Assembly (NCBI GenBank): GCA_018713805.1
Contig: DVOF01000122.1
Coordinates: 1 to 10,335 of the forward strand
DNA from: Candidatus Aphodoplasma excrementigallinarum
GTDB taxonomy: Bacteria; Bacillota; Clostridia; UBA1381; UMGS1253
Direction of reading: 5' to 3'
Length of the DNA stretch: 10,335 bases
Below the pieces are notes generated by a model. It was not told where the DNA came from. It did not search any database and saw only the letters and a list, made by a program, of their open reading frames with translations. Numbering within the stretch: position 1 is the stretch's first letter; every line of letters begins with the position of its first letter. A program made the position numbers and the translations under genes. Shown piece after piece: positions 1-9,800 of the stretch.

Positions 1-148
1 AAGTTATATAATTAAAATTGTCAATATGAGATAGAATTTTAAATTATAAAGTATTGTTTGGGATGATTTTCCGGAGGGGAAATAACAAAAAACGAGCATA
101 AGGGAATATAACTATGTAAAACGAATCCAGAGGGAAGGAGAATCATGT
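1..148 (+). promoter_or_regulatory. AT-rich leader upstream of the large secreted protein; weak promoter candidate
   Basis: This non-coding stretch precedes the deacetylase gene and is much richer in A+T than the gene body. A weak sigma-A-like candidate is TTGTCA at 18-23 (5 of 6 to consensus) with TAAATT at 40-45 (4 of 6) at 16-nt spacing. TATAAA at 45-50 is a better -10 but would leave 21 nt of spacing. A second purine-rich stretch, GGAGGGGA at 73-80, looks like a ribosome binding site but has no start codon at a useful distance. A stop (TAA, 83-85) lies in frame upstream of the gene. I see no riboswitch fold or attenuator hairpin. The exact promoter remains uncertain. Confidence 0.3.
135..140 (+). 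promoter_or_regulatory. Ribosome binding site AAGGAG of the large secreted deacetylase
   Basis: AAGGAG sits 8 nt before the ATG at 149, which favours that codon. The ATG at 145 is only 4 nt away and in another frame. The second in-frame ATG at 152 is 11 nt away. Confidence 0.8.
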
Positions 149-3100
149 ATGATGTTAAAAAGAACGCTTTCTGTCGTTTTGGCGCTGGCCATGCTGTTTA
201 GCATATGCCCGGCCGCGCTGGCACAGCAGGTGGAAACAGAGGGAAGCTCATGGCTGCAAACCTTTTCAGGACTTGCGGAGAACACCGCGCCGGAGGGGAT
301 GCGGCTGAGCGGGGTTCCAGCGCTTTATGAAGGGGCGGAAACGCTGCCGGAGGAGCAGAAAAACATTGCCGTAACGCAAGGCGTCAATGGCGTATTCGGC
401 AAAGAGCCCGATGATACGGCCTTTATGGCGCGGACAAAATACGACGGCGACACGCTCCCGACGATTGCGCCCGACACAAGCGCATATGCCGGCGTGACGC
501 TCAAAAACGACGCGGGCGACGACGACAAGACGGCAATCATGGCTGGTATTACGGCGCTGGCGGAGGACGACGTGCTGCACATCAGCTTTGAGTATGCCAT
601 TAACAATTATGCTTCCGCGCGGCAGGTAAAGCTGCGGACGCGCCCGAAAGACAAGGTTGTTTCCGACACAGCAGCCGTATTTATGACGTTTGAAAAGGAT
701 ACAGGCGCGCTCAAAGTATTTAATCAGGATGCGTCCGGGTTTGTGATGCCGCTGAATCAATGGGTCCGGTTTGACTGCGTATTTAAAGAGCCGAAACGGG
801 CGGGCGGCTCGTACGCCGACGTGTATGCAAACGGGGTAAAAATTGTTGAAGACGCTGTTTTTGACGCGCGTTCGGGCAAGCCAATGGATGTGGTAGACCC
901 GCTTACCGGGCTGGGCACAGTTGTGTTCACAGCGCCGATGGGGCTTGTGGACGGCGTATACCCGGAAACGGAGACATATATTGATAATTTTTCTATTGAA
1001 TTTGGAAAAGAACTGCCGCAGATTGCCGGTGTAACGCTGTCACACAGCGACGCGCAGATCAACGCGAACATCGACAACACTGCAAAAACGCTTATCCTGC
1101 CCAACAGCGTAACCGCAGATGGGTTTTTAGATGGGCTTTCGGTACAGGGCGGCAGTGCAGCGCTTGTGACGCTCAGCGGCGCGGTGCAGACAGGCAGCAA
1201 TCCGATCGAGTCGGGATATGTCCGCGTCGACACGGGGGACGGACGGTATCTCTACTACAGCCTTTCCGTTTACGAACAGAGCAACTATTTGGAGGAAAAC
1301 TTTAACGGCAAAACGATAGCAAGCAAAGAGGAACTTGCGGCGCAGACCGCCCTTACGCTGTCCGGCTCGGACGGCGCGGCGGTACAGACCGGCGCGGCGA
1401 TGGGCGGCAGAAACGGCAGCGACAGCAGCCTTGCGGTTACATCCGGCGCAGAGGGGGAAGAGACGGTGCTTGCGTGGACGGCGGACGGAGCCATTCCAGA
1501 GGATACCATTGTGCTGGAGCAGTCCGTACTTGTAAAAAGCGGCGCGTCTCTCGAGCTGCGCGCCGGCTTCGACGCTGCACAGCCGGCACAGGCGAGCATT
1601 GCCCTGTTTGACACGGAGGGGAAACTCCTTGTAAACGGGCAGGACACGGGCAGACAATGGCAGCCGGACCGGTTTTACCGGGTTGTGGCGGTGATTGACC
1701 GCGCGGCACGTACATGGAGCGTCTATATCAATGGCGAAGCCTGCGCAGAAGATGCGGCGATTGGGGTAGAGGGTATCACCGGCCTGGCCGGGCTGGAGGC
1801 AGTCCTGTCTGGCGGCGGTGCGGCCTTTGACGACTTTAAGGTGCATACGGGCGAGTATGTCCCGGGCGCGGACGACATTTCCGTGACGGCACGGACGGAC
1901 GACTGCATTGTGTCCGAAGGGGAAAAAATAATTTATATCCAGCCAGGCACGGACAGGGACGCTTTGCTTGGCCTGCTTACGCTTGACAACTGCGCGCTGG
2001 ATACGGTCTATGCGGATACGTCGTTGACGCAGGCGACGGCGGATTCCGCGCTGGCGGACGGCAATGTCCTACTCTTTGCCAACCCCATCGGCACGGTGTT
2101 TGAAGGGTACACGGTTTCTGTTTTGGATGACGTGCTGGGGATCGAGTCGATGACGAAATATACGTTTGACAACGCTGCCAAGACTGTCATTGCCCCGGTC
2201 GGTATGCCGGTCAGTGAGTTTTATAAACTGATCACGCTTTACAGCGGCCATTCCGGGCAGGTTGTCGATGCGGCAGGGAGCCCAGTGGACGCGGACAGCA
2301 AAATTATGCTTGGGTCGGATTGGAAGTACCGGATCACGTACAAAACTTTCACGGCGGACTATGAGATGGTAACGGCCTATGTCAACGAAACCTTTGACGA
2401 CCTGGCAGGTGAAAAAATCTATGAAAGCGGTACAGATTACAACGGGATGCGGCTCGATATCAGCAAGGTCGGCGGCTCGGCGGAAAACGTCTATGTCGAA
2501 GGCGTGACGGACGACGGTGAAAACGTGGCAAAGTTCTACAGCAATGCTACAAACCCGGACGGCCAGGCAAAAATCACGCTGCGCTGCGATAATATTGCCC
2601 CGGAAAAGACGAAGGCGCCCTTTATTCTGACCTGGGATATGAAGATGGACGACTTAAACGGCCTGAACTCGATCGTACTGCGCTATACGCATAAAAACGG
2701 CGAACCGGACAAATATCACAACCTTCTCGACGTACAGGGCGGCACAATAGAACTTGCAGGGTCGGCGGTTGCAACGTATGAAACGGGCGAATGGGTCCGG
2801 TTTGCGATTGCGATTTCGCCGGGCGGCGGGATGTCGCGCGCGTATGTCAATGGGAAGCTGGTCTATGACAGGGGGCTGAGCGTATTCCAGAAGCTTGCCG
2901 ACCATATTGACGATATTATTTTTACCCACGGCGTTACAAACGGCGAGCGGACGACGCTGATGGACAACATTGCATTTTATCCGGCATATGATATTAACTC
3001 CTACGACGTGTCACAGATGGATTCGAGTGCGTCCACGGAGTACGATATTATAGGAGAAGACAATGAGATTACCGGCTACGGCCCGGCGACAGTTGAGGAA

Positions 3101-6100
3101 TTTTTGGGGCTATTTACCTTCCCGGCGGGGGCGGCATACGGCGTTGTAGATGCTTCTGATGCGCCGGCAGCGGGAGAATCCACGGTAGAGCCGGGGATGA
3201 CGCTTACGGTAACATCGGCGGACGGCCAGTATACGACAAAGTACCCAATCGGAGAGCGTATGCGGATCAAAACGGCGCTCAACATTGCCGGGCGGGAGAT
3301 GGGCTATTTGATCGAAGGCGATGCAACCGCCACGGCGGAGGCGTATTCTGCGCTGCCGCAGGAGATGGAGCTTTCGCTGGCGTATACGAACACGGCGGAC
3401 CCGTCGAAGAATAAAACGGTGACCGACCGGAAAACGGTCAGCGGCGCTGCAGCCTTTGAAACCGGGGTTGCCGCACAGGTGCTCAACCAGGAGGGGGAGA
3501 CGCTCACCATGCGCCTGACCGACCCGGAAACGGGCGGGGATTTGACAGAACCGGTCGTCCTCACATATACGGGCCAGCTTGACCTGGGCAGCGAAATCAT
3601 GGCCGCCAAAAACGGCGCGACGAGTATCGTGACGCTGACGATGGACGACGGCGTGCAGGGGTATGTCGAGAAATTTAACAACCTGTACCAGACATACGGC
3701 CTGCGCGGCACGGCGATGGTATGGTCGAACCGGCTGGCGGAAAATACCGCTTTTTACAGCAAGATATTTGAACAGGGCTACATTGATTTGGGAAGCCACT
3801 CCAAGTCGCACACAACGCTGACGAGCAGCGTGACGGACGAGGTGCGCGAGGCCGAGGTCAATACTTCGCAGAGCGAAATGAAAGCGATGTTCCCGGGACA
3901 GGAGGTCATCACCTACGCCCCGGCGGATAATAAACTCGACGACCGCTCGCTCGAAATCGCAAAAGAGACCTACTGGGCAATCCGGCAGGGGAAACGGGGT
4001 TTTAACAGCTTGAACCCGCCCGAGGATGGGATCGGCGGCTGGTACGACCTGAAAATCCAGGGCGTGTACAACCCGGTTGATATGGATGGGCAGGAGTGTG
4101 CGCTCGACGATTTGCTCGACATTGCGGCGGAGGAGCCGGTCTGGATGATCGAGATGTTCCACGGCCTTGACGGCGGCTTCGGCGCAGTCAGCACAGCGGT
4201 TGCCACCCAGCATTTCAAAAAGATGAGCGAGATGCAAAACGAGGGCAAAATCTGGGTTGCAAGCTTCCCGGAGGCGACCAAGTACATCCGTGAGCGGCAG
4301 AACACCGTGATTTCCGACGTGGCAACTGAGGATACACGCACCGTGACGCTGACGATGACGGATTTGCCGGAGGATATCTTTAACGCGCCGCTTACGGTGA
4401 GGAGCGAGATCCCGGCGGATTGGGCGTCCGACTACGTAAAGGTGACGCAGGGCGGCTCGGTGCAGGCGCCGGACATCGTGTTTGAGGATGGGCGCTACTA
4501 CATCTATTACGACGCAACCCCGAACAAAGGCGGGCTCACGATTGAGCGTGTGACGGAGAAGCCGATGATTACGATCACAGGGCTGAAGGTGTTGAGCGAG
4601 GGCGAAATGGAGCAGGAGGCGGATTCGGTTACGCCGGTGCTCTTTACCGCGCAGACAACGCCCGCCGGCAGCGTGGACGATACGGGGATCGGCTGGTACG
4701 TCAACGGCGAGCGCCAGACGGCGTACGACGGCAAGCTCGAATTTTCCTTTACGCCGCGCGACGTGGGAACGTACGTTATTTACGCAATGGATTCCAAAAC
4801 GGGGATTAAATCCTTAGAGTCCCTTGTGACAGTCAAGGAACCGGGCCTGCAGTTTGAGGACGACTTTAACGGCTACGGCGAAGCGACGGCCGTCCCATCC
4901 GATAATTGGTACTCGAATGCAACCGTCGGGCTTGAGGCGGCAAGTAGCGACAGCGCGGACAAGGCGGCGGTGTTTGGGTTGTCGTATAACGAAGCGAAGT
5001 ACCCCGCGCTCCACAAGACGGCAAACGCCCAAACCGGCACTGCGCTCGTGTACCGCGCAAAGGTCAAGCTTGAAAATGACGGCAGCAATAAACAGAAATT
5101 CTATCTGGAAATCCGTAACTCAAAAGAGGGCAATGTCCAGGCGAACCGGAAGACGGTATTCCAAATCAATCATGAAACCATTACGTCCGCTTCCGGCGCA
5201 GAGATCGGCAAAATCCCGCTGGGAGAATGGCTGGCGTTCAGCGTTTGTATCGTGCCGGGCAACGAGGTAAAGGGGGAAGAACCGGGCGCAGATACGACCT
5301 TGTCCAAGATCCGTATCAGCCTGAGCAGCCCGGCGCTGACGGATATGCAGGGCGGCAATCAGGGAGCGGATATCTTCTTTGAGGAGGAAGTGTCGCTTGC
5401 CAATATTGCAATTACGGAGCATGGGACGTGCAATATGCTGTTCAACAACGACTTTTCAAAGGCGAACGAAGCGGCAAAGACATACCTCGACGATGTTATG
5501 ATCTATAACCCGCAGAGCCTGCGCATGAGCGCGCCGGCAAATCCGGTCGACCCGGGTGAGCCGGTAACGATTAAGGTGAACAAGGATTTGTACGGGTTTG
5601 ATATGTCGAAGGTCACCATTACAAAGGACGGCGGCACGCCTGCCGCGGTCAAGGCGGCTTCCTACAGCCTGTTTAACCCGGGAGAGATCGTATTGGAGTT
5701 TGACTACGGCGCGCTTGAAAAGGGCAGTACCTACACCGTGACGCTCAGCGCCCTGACGGATGCGGCAGGCGCGCCGGCAAGCGGAAGCGTGACCTTTACC
5801 ACATCGGACAAAGACGCCCCGGTCAACAGCAGCATACTGGATGGCGTTACCTGCTACTTTGACGGGGAAACGGTTACGCTGGAAGCGGAGGCTGAACGGA
5901 ATATCACGGCATATGTGGCCGTGTATGAAACAGCAGACGGCGCGCAGAGGCTCAAGGATGTGACGGAGTACCGCGTGACGTGCGCCGCGGGGGAGGAAGC
6001 GCAGTTTGCCATTACCGAGCCGGAAACCACGCCGGGCGAGGAGGCGGTTCTCCTGATCTGGGAGAGCGGCACGCTGAATCCAGTGATAAAAGCGGTCACA

Positions 6101-6109
6101 TTGGAGTAA
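149..6109 (+). CDS. Giant secreted multidomain polysaccharide deacetylase (NodB/CE4-like) with jelly-roll and Ig-like modules
   Basis: This 1986-residue exported protein probably removes acetyl groups from an extracellular glycan; the substrate is unknown. Residues 1-25 form a signal peptide (KR, hydrophobic core, ALA before Gln26). Domains by eye: jelly roll 75-287; beta module 292-376; jelly roll 380-568; beta modules 576-660 and 664-745; jelly roll 746-948; beta module 951-1036; Ig-like 1040-1146; NodB-type domain 1157-1384; beta region 1386-1468; Ig-like 1471-1564; jelly roll 1566-1790; SbsA/Big_5-like Ig 1791-1887; C-terminal beta domain 1890-1986. The NodB domain shows TMDDG (Asp1166, Asp1167), HSKSH (His1217, His1221) and MFHGL (His1338), so the metal triad is intact. 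The usual Arg-Pro motif 3 is replaced by YAPAD at 1256-1260. No LPXTG, SLH or dockerin is visible, so how it is held at the surface is unclear. CE4 enzymes are typically far shorter. The gene is alone on its strand and closed by a terminator. The fold is clear; substrate and activity are inferred. Confidence 0.88.
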   Translation: MMLKRTLSVVLALAMLFSICPAALAQQVETEGSSWLQTFSGLAENTAPEGMRLSGVPALYEGAETLPEEQKNIAVTQGVNGVFGKEPDDTAFMARTKYDGDTLPTIAPDTSAYAGVTLKNDAGDDDKTAIMAGITALAEDDVLHISFEYAINNYASARQVKLRTRPKDKVVSDTAAVFMTFEKDTGALKVFNQDASGFVMPLNQWVRFDCVFKEPKRAGGSYADVYANGVKIVEDAVFDARSGKPMDVVDPLTGLGTVVFTAPMGLVDGVYPETETYIDNFSIEFGKELPQIAGVTLSHSDAQINANIDNTAKTLILPNSVTADGFLDGLSVQGGSAALVTLSGAVQTGSNPIESGYVRVDTGDGRYLYYSLSVYEQSNYLEENFNGKTIASKEELAAQTALTLSGSDGAAVQTGAAMGGRNGSDSSLAVTSGAEGEETVLAWTADGAIPEDTIVLEQSVLVKSGASLELRAGFDAAQPAQASIALFDTEGKLLVNGQDTGRQWQPDRFYRVVAVIDRAARTWSVYINGEACAEDAAIGVEGITGLAGLEAVLSGGGAAFDDFKVHTGEYVPGADDISVTARTDDCIVSEGEKIIYIQPGTDRDALLGLLTLDNCALDTVYADTSLTQATADSALADGNVLLFANPIGTVFEGYTVSVLDDVLGIESMTKYTFDNAAKTVIAPVGMPVSEFYKLITLYSGHSGQVVDAAGSPVDADSKIMLGSDWKYRITYKTFTADYEMVTAYVNETFDDLAGEKIYESGTDYNGMRLDISKVGGSAENVYVEGVTDDGENVAKFYSNATNPDGQAKITLRCDNIAPEKTKAPFILTWDMKMDDLNGLNSIVLRYTHKNGEPDKYHNLLDVQGGTIELAGSAVATYETGEWVRFAIAISPGGGMSRAYVNGKLVYDRGLSVFQKLADHIDDIIFTHGVTNGERTTLMDNIAFYPAYDINSYDVSQMDSSASTEYDIIGEDNEITGYGPATVEEFLGLFTFPAGAAYGVVDASDAPAAGESTVEPGMTLTVTSADGQYTTKYPIGERMRIKTALNIAGREMGYLIEGDATATAEAYSALPQEMELSLAYTNTADPSKNKTVTDRKTVSGAAAFETGVAAQVLNQEGETLTMRLTDPETGGDLTEPVVLTYTGQLDLGSEIMAAKNGATSIVTLTMDDGVQGYVEKFNNLYQTYGLRGTAMVWSNRLAENTAFYSKIFEQGYIDLGSHSKSHTTLTSSVTDEVREAEVNTSQSEMKAMFPGQEVITYAPADNKLDDRSLEIAKETYWAIRQGKRGFNSLNPPEDGIGGWYDLKIQGVYNPVDMDGQECALDDLLDIAAEEPVWMIEMFHGLDGGFGAVSTAVATQHFKKMSEMQNEGKIWVASFPEATKYIRERQNTVISDVATEDTRTVTLTMTDLPEDIFNAPLTVRSEIPADWASDYVKVTQGGSVQAPDIVFEDGRYYIYYDATPNKGGLTIERVTEKPMITITGLKVLSEGEMEQEADSVTPVLFTAQTTPAGSVDDTGIGWYVNGERQTAYDGKLEFSFTPRDVGTYVIYAMDSKTGIKSLESLVTVKEPGLQFEDDFNGYGEATAVPSDNWYSNATVGLEAASSDSADKAAVFGLSYNEAKYPALHKTANAQTGTALVYRAKVKLENDGSNKQKFYLEIRNSKEGNVQANRKTVFQINHETITSASGAEIGKIPLGEWLAFSVCIVPGNEVKGEEPGADTTLSKIRISLSSPALTDMQGGNQGADIFFEEEVSLANIAITEHGTCNMLFNNDFSKANEAAKTYLDDVMIYNPQSLRMSAPANPVDPGEPVTIKVNKDLYGFDMSKVTITKDGGTPAAVKAASYSLFNPGEIVLEFDYGALEKGSTYTVTLSALTDAAGAPASGSVTFTTSDKDAPVNSSILDGVTCYFDGETVTLEAEAERNITAYVAVYETADGAQRLKDVTEYRVTCAAGEEAQFAITEPETTPGEEAVLLIWESGTLNPVIKAVTLE

Positions 6110-6115
6110 AGATAG

Positions 6116-6150
6116 AAAAAACGGTATAGCCAAAAGCTATACCGTTTTTT
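6116..6150. terminator. Bidirectional intrinsic terminator between convergent genes
   Basis: A perfect inverted repeat, ACGGTATAGC (6121-6130) and GCTATACCGT (6136-6145), with a 5-nt loop. It is flanked by A5 on the left and T5 on the right, which extend the pairing. Read on either strand the hairpin is followed by a T-run, so it can end both the deacetylase transcript (stop at 6109) and the opposing kinase-like gene (stop at 6168). Confidence 0.93.
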
Positions 6151-6167
6151 ATTCACAGAAGAAAGAA

Positions 6168-6770
6168 TCAGCCGAAAAGCTTTGCAACCGCAGGGACGAT
6201 TTCCTTGATTGCTGTATGGGACGTATTGATGCAGAGGTCAAAATTTAATTTGTCCCCCCAGGTGTGCCCGGTATAGAACGCATAATACTGCGCCCTCTTT
6301 TTGTCGATGCTGGTGATCTGCTGCTTCACTTCTTTTTCTGTCAGCTTTTCGCCCTCCTGCGCCTTTTCAAGACAGCGTTTGATCTTACTGTCCATATCCG
6401 CGTAGACAAAAATGCGGAAGGGGTTGTCGTCCCTTAGGATATAGTCCGCGCAGCGCCCTACAATGACGCAGCTCGACTTTGCGGCCATCTCTGAGATGAT
6501 GCGCGCCTGCTCCTGATAGACAGCCATGTTCATCTCAAAAATCGGGTTAGCTGTCGGATAAAAGCTTCTTCCGATGTGGATCGGAAACGAGAATACGGGC
6601 CGCTGCTCAACAATTGACTGGACATACTGCTCGGACAGCGAGGTCCTTTTTGCGATTTCGCTGACGATCTCCTGGTCGTAGTAGGCAATCCCGAGTGCCT
6701 CTGACAACCTGCGCCCAAATTCCCGGCCGCCGCTTCCAAATTCCCGGCCAATCGTGATGATTTTTTTCAT
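6168..6770 (-). CDS. Cytidylate kinase-like family protein (PF13189-type)
   Basis: A 200-residue cytoplasmic protein with the fold of nucleoside monophosphate kinases. The N-terminus ITIGREFGSGGREFG matches the P-loop of the cytidylate kinase-like (Cytidylate_kin2) family. Next come YYDQEIV (residues 30-36), the core strand CVIVGRCADYIL (near 100-111), and the late segment DKKRAQYYAFYTG characteristic of this family. The Walker A lysine of true CMP kinases is absent: the loop reads GSGGR, Gly and Arg replacing Lys and Ser/Thr. From memory this is normal for the family, so it is not a local mutation. The start ATG at 6768-6770 has AAGGAG at 6780-6785, 9 nt away. The gene lies 53 nt downstream of the mannosidase with no terminator between, so co-transcription is likely. 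Substrate is unknown; housekeeping CMP kinase (cmk) is unlikely. Confidence 0.85.
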   Translation of the reverse strand: MKKIITIGREFGSGGREFGRRLSEALGIAYYDQEIVSEIAKRTSLSEQYVQSIVEQRPVFSFPIHIGRSFYPTANPIFEMNMAVYQEQARIISEMAAKSSCVIVGRCADYILRDDNPFRIFVYADMDSKIKRCLEKAQEGEKLTEKEVKQQITSIDKKRAQYYAFYTGHTWGDKLNFDLCINTSHTAIKEIVPAVAKLFG

Positions 6771-6823
6771 TCCATATCTCTCCTTTCCTTTCCCTTCTGC
6801 TTTTTTAAATTATTTTTCAGGCC

Positions 6824-9800
6824 TTACTTCTTTGGCCTTACCTTCAGCGTGATAATTTCAAAATTTTTGACCGGCAGCGTCACACTGCCGTCCTCAACGG
6901 TGAGCTCTGCTTCCTCCTGCTCGAGCATATTGCACAGCCATGCCTGCGCAATGTCAAAGCCGAACGTAAGCGTTGCGGCGCACTTGCTGTCGTACGCCTC
7001 ATACATACGGACGACGATATCCTCGCTGTCTTCGGCCTGCTTTGCCGTTTCAATGATGATATTTTCTTTGTCGCACGAAACAAGGCTGTAGCGAGAGGGG
7101 AGCGCGCCCTCCTGCGCGCCGAGCGTTACGGACTCAAGCGGGCAGTTGAGCTTATACGCCTCCTGGATTACGCCGGCAGCGTAAAGGTCGCCGTTATGCG
7201 GCAGGAGCGAGTATGTGAACGTATGCACATGCTTATCCGCCGCCGGGTTCGGGTCGGTTGCAGATTTGAGCAGGGAAAGCTTGATTGTGCTTCCCTCTGT
7301 ATTATACCCATATTTGCAGTCGCTTAAAATGCTGAGCCCATACCTATACTCGGACAGATCGGCCCACTTATGCGCGCAGACCTCAAACTTGGCGCGGTCC
7401 CATGACGTATTCTCATGCGTGGGGCGCGCTACATGCCCGAACTGGATGTCGTAGGTCGCCTGCGTCGCATGGATATTGGTCGGGAACGCCGCCTTTAAGA
7501 GGATGTGCGCCTGCTTCCAGTCGATGACGTTTTCTATGTCAATGCGGCGGCTGTCCTCATACAGATAGATTGTCTGCGTAATGGTCGAGTCGAGGAACTT
7601 TTTGACGATTTTCAGCCCCGCGCGCGCGCCGTCGAATACCGGCTCGCACGATACGACCTCGTCAATCTGCCACTTCTTCTGCTTATAATAATATGAAATC
7701 TCCCATGCGTCGTATTCCTTCGGAAAATCCTCGTACGCCTGCAAGCAGAATGCTTCGCCCTCCTGCACCAGCTCACGGCCGTTTTCCTTGTCAAACAGGG
7801 AAACGATGTTGCAGTTTTCGTCGAATACCAGCCGGTAGGCTGGGCTCTCGATCGTGCGCCCGTCTACGGTCACGCTGTTGCTGCGCGTCGCGGGCGTTAC
7901 GACGGCATAGCCCATGGCGGGTACGCCGGAAACGTACGCCTTTCCATCTTCGGTTTCCACATAGCCGTCCGCCTCGAACCCGGCCGGGTTGTAGACGAGC
8001 AGGCCGCCCGTCGTGTTTACCTGTCCGGCAATATGGGAGAGCGCACCCTCCGCCGCCTCGTACCCCATTTTTTGAATTTGCGCATACTGTTTGTCAGAAT
8101 CCTCGTACACTTCAAAGATGGACGAGCCGGGGATGATGTCGTGAAACTGGTTGAGCAGCACCGTTTCCCACGCGTCGTAGAGCGTCTGCTTCGGGTATGC
8201 GCCGCCGGCGAGCAGGCTGTCCGTCACGCACAGCGTTTCCGCCTTTTGGAGCAGCAGCTCGCTTTTGCGGTTGTTCTTTTTGTTCTTTGCAATGGACGTA
8301 TACGTCCCGCGGTGAAACTCGAGGTACAGCTCCCCGACCCAGCGCGGCGTGCGGCGGAGCTTTTTGCAGTTTTCAGAAAACTCCAACTTGATATCGGCGA
8401 TATAGTCGCCCGCAAACTCGATCTTTGTCTTGGGCAGGCCGGGAAGCCCGTGCTCCAGACGGCGCTGCTGCTCGAGCATGTCCTTGGTCGGGCCGCCGCC
8501 CCCGTCGCCGAAGCCGAAGGTGATGAGCGCCTTGGATTGGTAGTCCTTTTGCTGGAGCGTCTGCCACGTGCCGAGCACCTGTTCCGGCCTGATATAGCCG
8601 TTGTAGGTCGCGTTCTTCCAACTCGAATACTGCCCGCGCTCGCCCGCATCCCTTGCCGTCATGAAGTGTGTAAACACCTCGCTCCCGTCGATGCCCTCCC
8701 ACAGAAAGGTGTCGACCGGCATTTTGTTTGTCTCGTTCCAACTGATCTTCGAGGTCACAAACGTGTCCACGCCGCACTTTTTCAGAATCTGCGGCAGTGC
8801 CGCGCTGTAGCCGAATACGTCCGGCAGCCAGAGGATTTTGCTGTCAACGCCGAACTCCTCTTTCATGAATCGTTTCCCGTGCAGAATCTGGCGTACCAAG
8901 CTCTCGCCGGAGGTCAGGTTGCAGTCGGCCTCAAGCCACATGGCGCCCTCGACCTCCCAACGGCCCTGCGCGACCAGTTCCTTTATCTGCCCGTACAGCT
9001 CTGGCGCAGCTTGTTTGACATATTTGTAGAGTTGCGGCTGCGACGACATGAACTGATACTCCGGGTACTGCTTCATCAGCGACGCCACAGTGGAAAAGCT
9101 GCGCTGCGCCTTTTCGCGCGTCTGCGCCAGCGTCCACAGCCACGCCACGTCGATATGCGTGTGCCCAATGCAGCTAATCGTCGCACCGTTGCCGCCACAG
9201 AGCTTGCCGTAAAATTCATCGCGCAGATATTGGCGCGTCTCCTCCACACTGCGGTAGAAACCTTCGCTTTTCGGGACGCGCAGGTCAAGGTGCAGCAGGG
9301 CGATGTCGAGCGATTTCATGATTTTTATATAATTGTCGTCATACTCGGCAAAGCAGAGCGCCGCGCGGTACGGTACCCACAAATCGTAGTAGAGCTGTTC
9401 GACGCGCGTGTCGAGCTGGCAGAGCGACGGCAGGAAGCGTACACTGTTTTCATGCATACCGACATAAAAATAGATATACATGTCGTAGTATGTTTCCGGT
9501 TCAAGCGGCACGTCCGTATGGTTGACGTCGAGCCCCTGTACCATTTTGCCGTTTAAGTACACCAGCCCCTGCGGGTTTTTCGCGTCCCACTCGCCCTCGC
9601 ACCCGGTCAGAAGCTGGAAATACAATTCCTTGCCTGCTTCCGCCTTTGGCGTCGTAAACTCCGTGTGGAACCAGAAGTGCGCGTCGCGACCGGACAGGAG
9701 CGTATCAGGCGCAAACGGCGCATAAGGCAGCTCCGTCTGCGGGCGGTCCGTTTCCGTATAGCCGCACGGCGCATATGTAAAGTCCGTCAGGTCGCAGAGC

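Noticed and set aside
73..100. GGAGGGGA at 73-80 as the start of an upstream small gene
   Set aside because: No ATG, GTG or TTG follows at 5-12 nt. The in-frame ATA at 98 is 17 nt away, so no leader peptide can be supported.
194..226. Possible lipoprotein signal (Cys20 in the leader peptide)
   Set aside because: The residues before Cys20 are Phe-Ser-Ile, which do not form a lipobox. The ALA site before Gln26 is a good ordinary signal peptidase I site.
3110..4237. A 375-codon open frame on the minus strand opposite the deacetylase gene
   Set aside because: It is antisense to the NodB domain and its flanks, shows Arg- and His-rich low-information sequence, has no known domain, and reflects GC-rich third positions of the real gene.
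6771..6823. Possible promoter or terminator between the mannosidase and the kinase-like gene
   Set aside because: The 53-nt gap is AT- and purine-rich with a ribosome binding site, but shows no hairpin with a T-run and no convincing -35/-10 pair.
8033..9556. A 507-codon open frame on the plus strand opposite the mannosidase gene
   Set aside because: It is a shadow of the GC-rich mannosidase codons: the translation is rich in Arg, Leu and Val with no recognisable domain, and the opposite strand encodes a full GH38 enzyme with all catalytic motifs.
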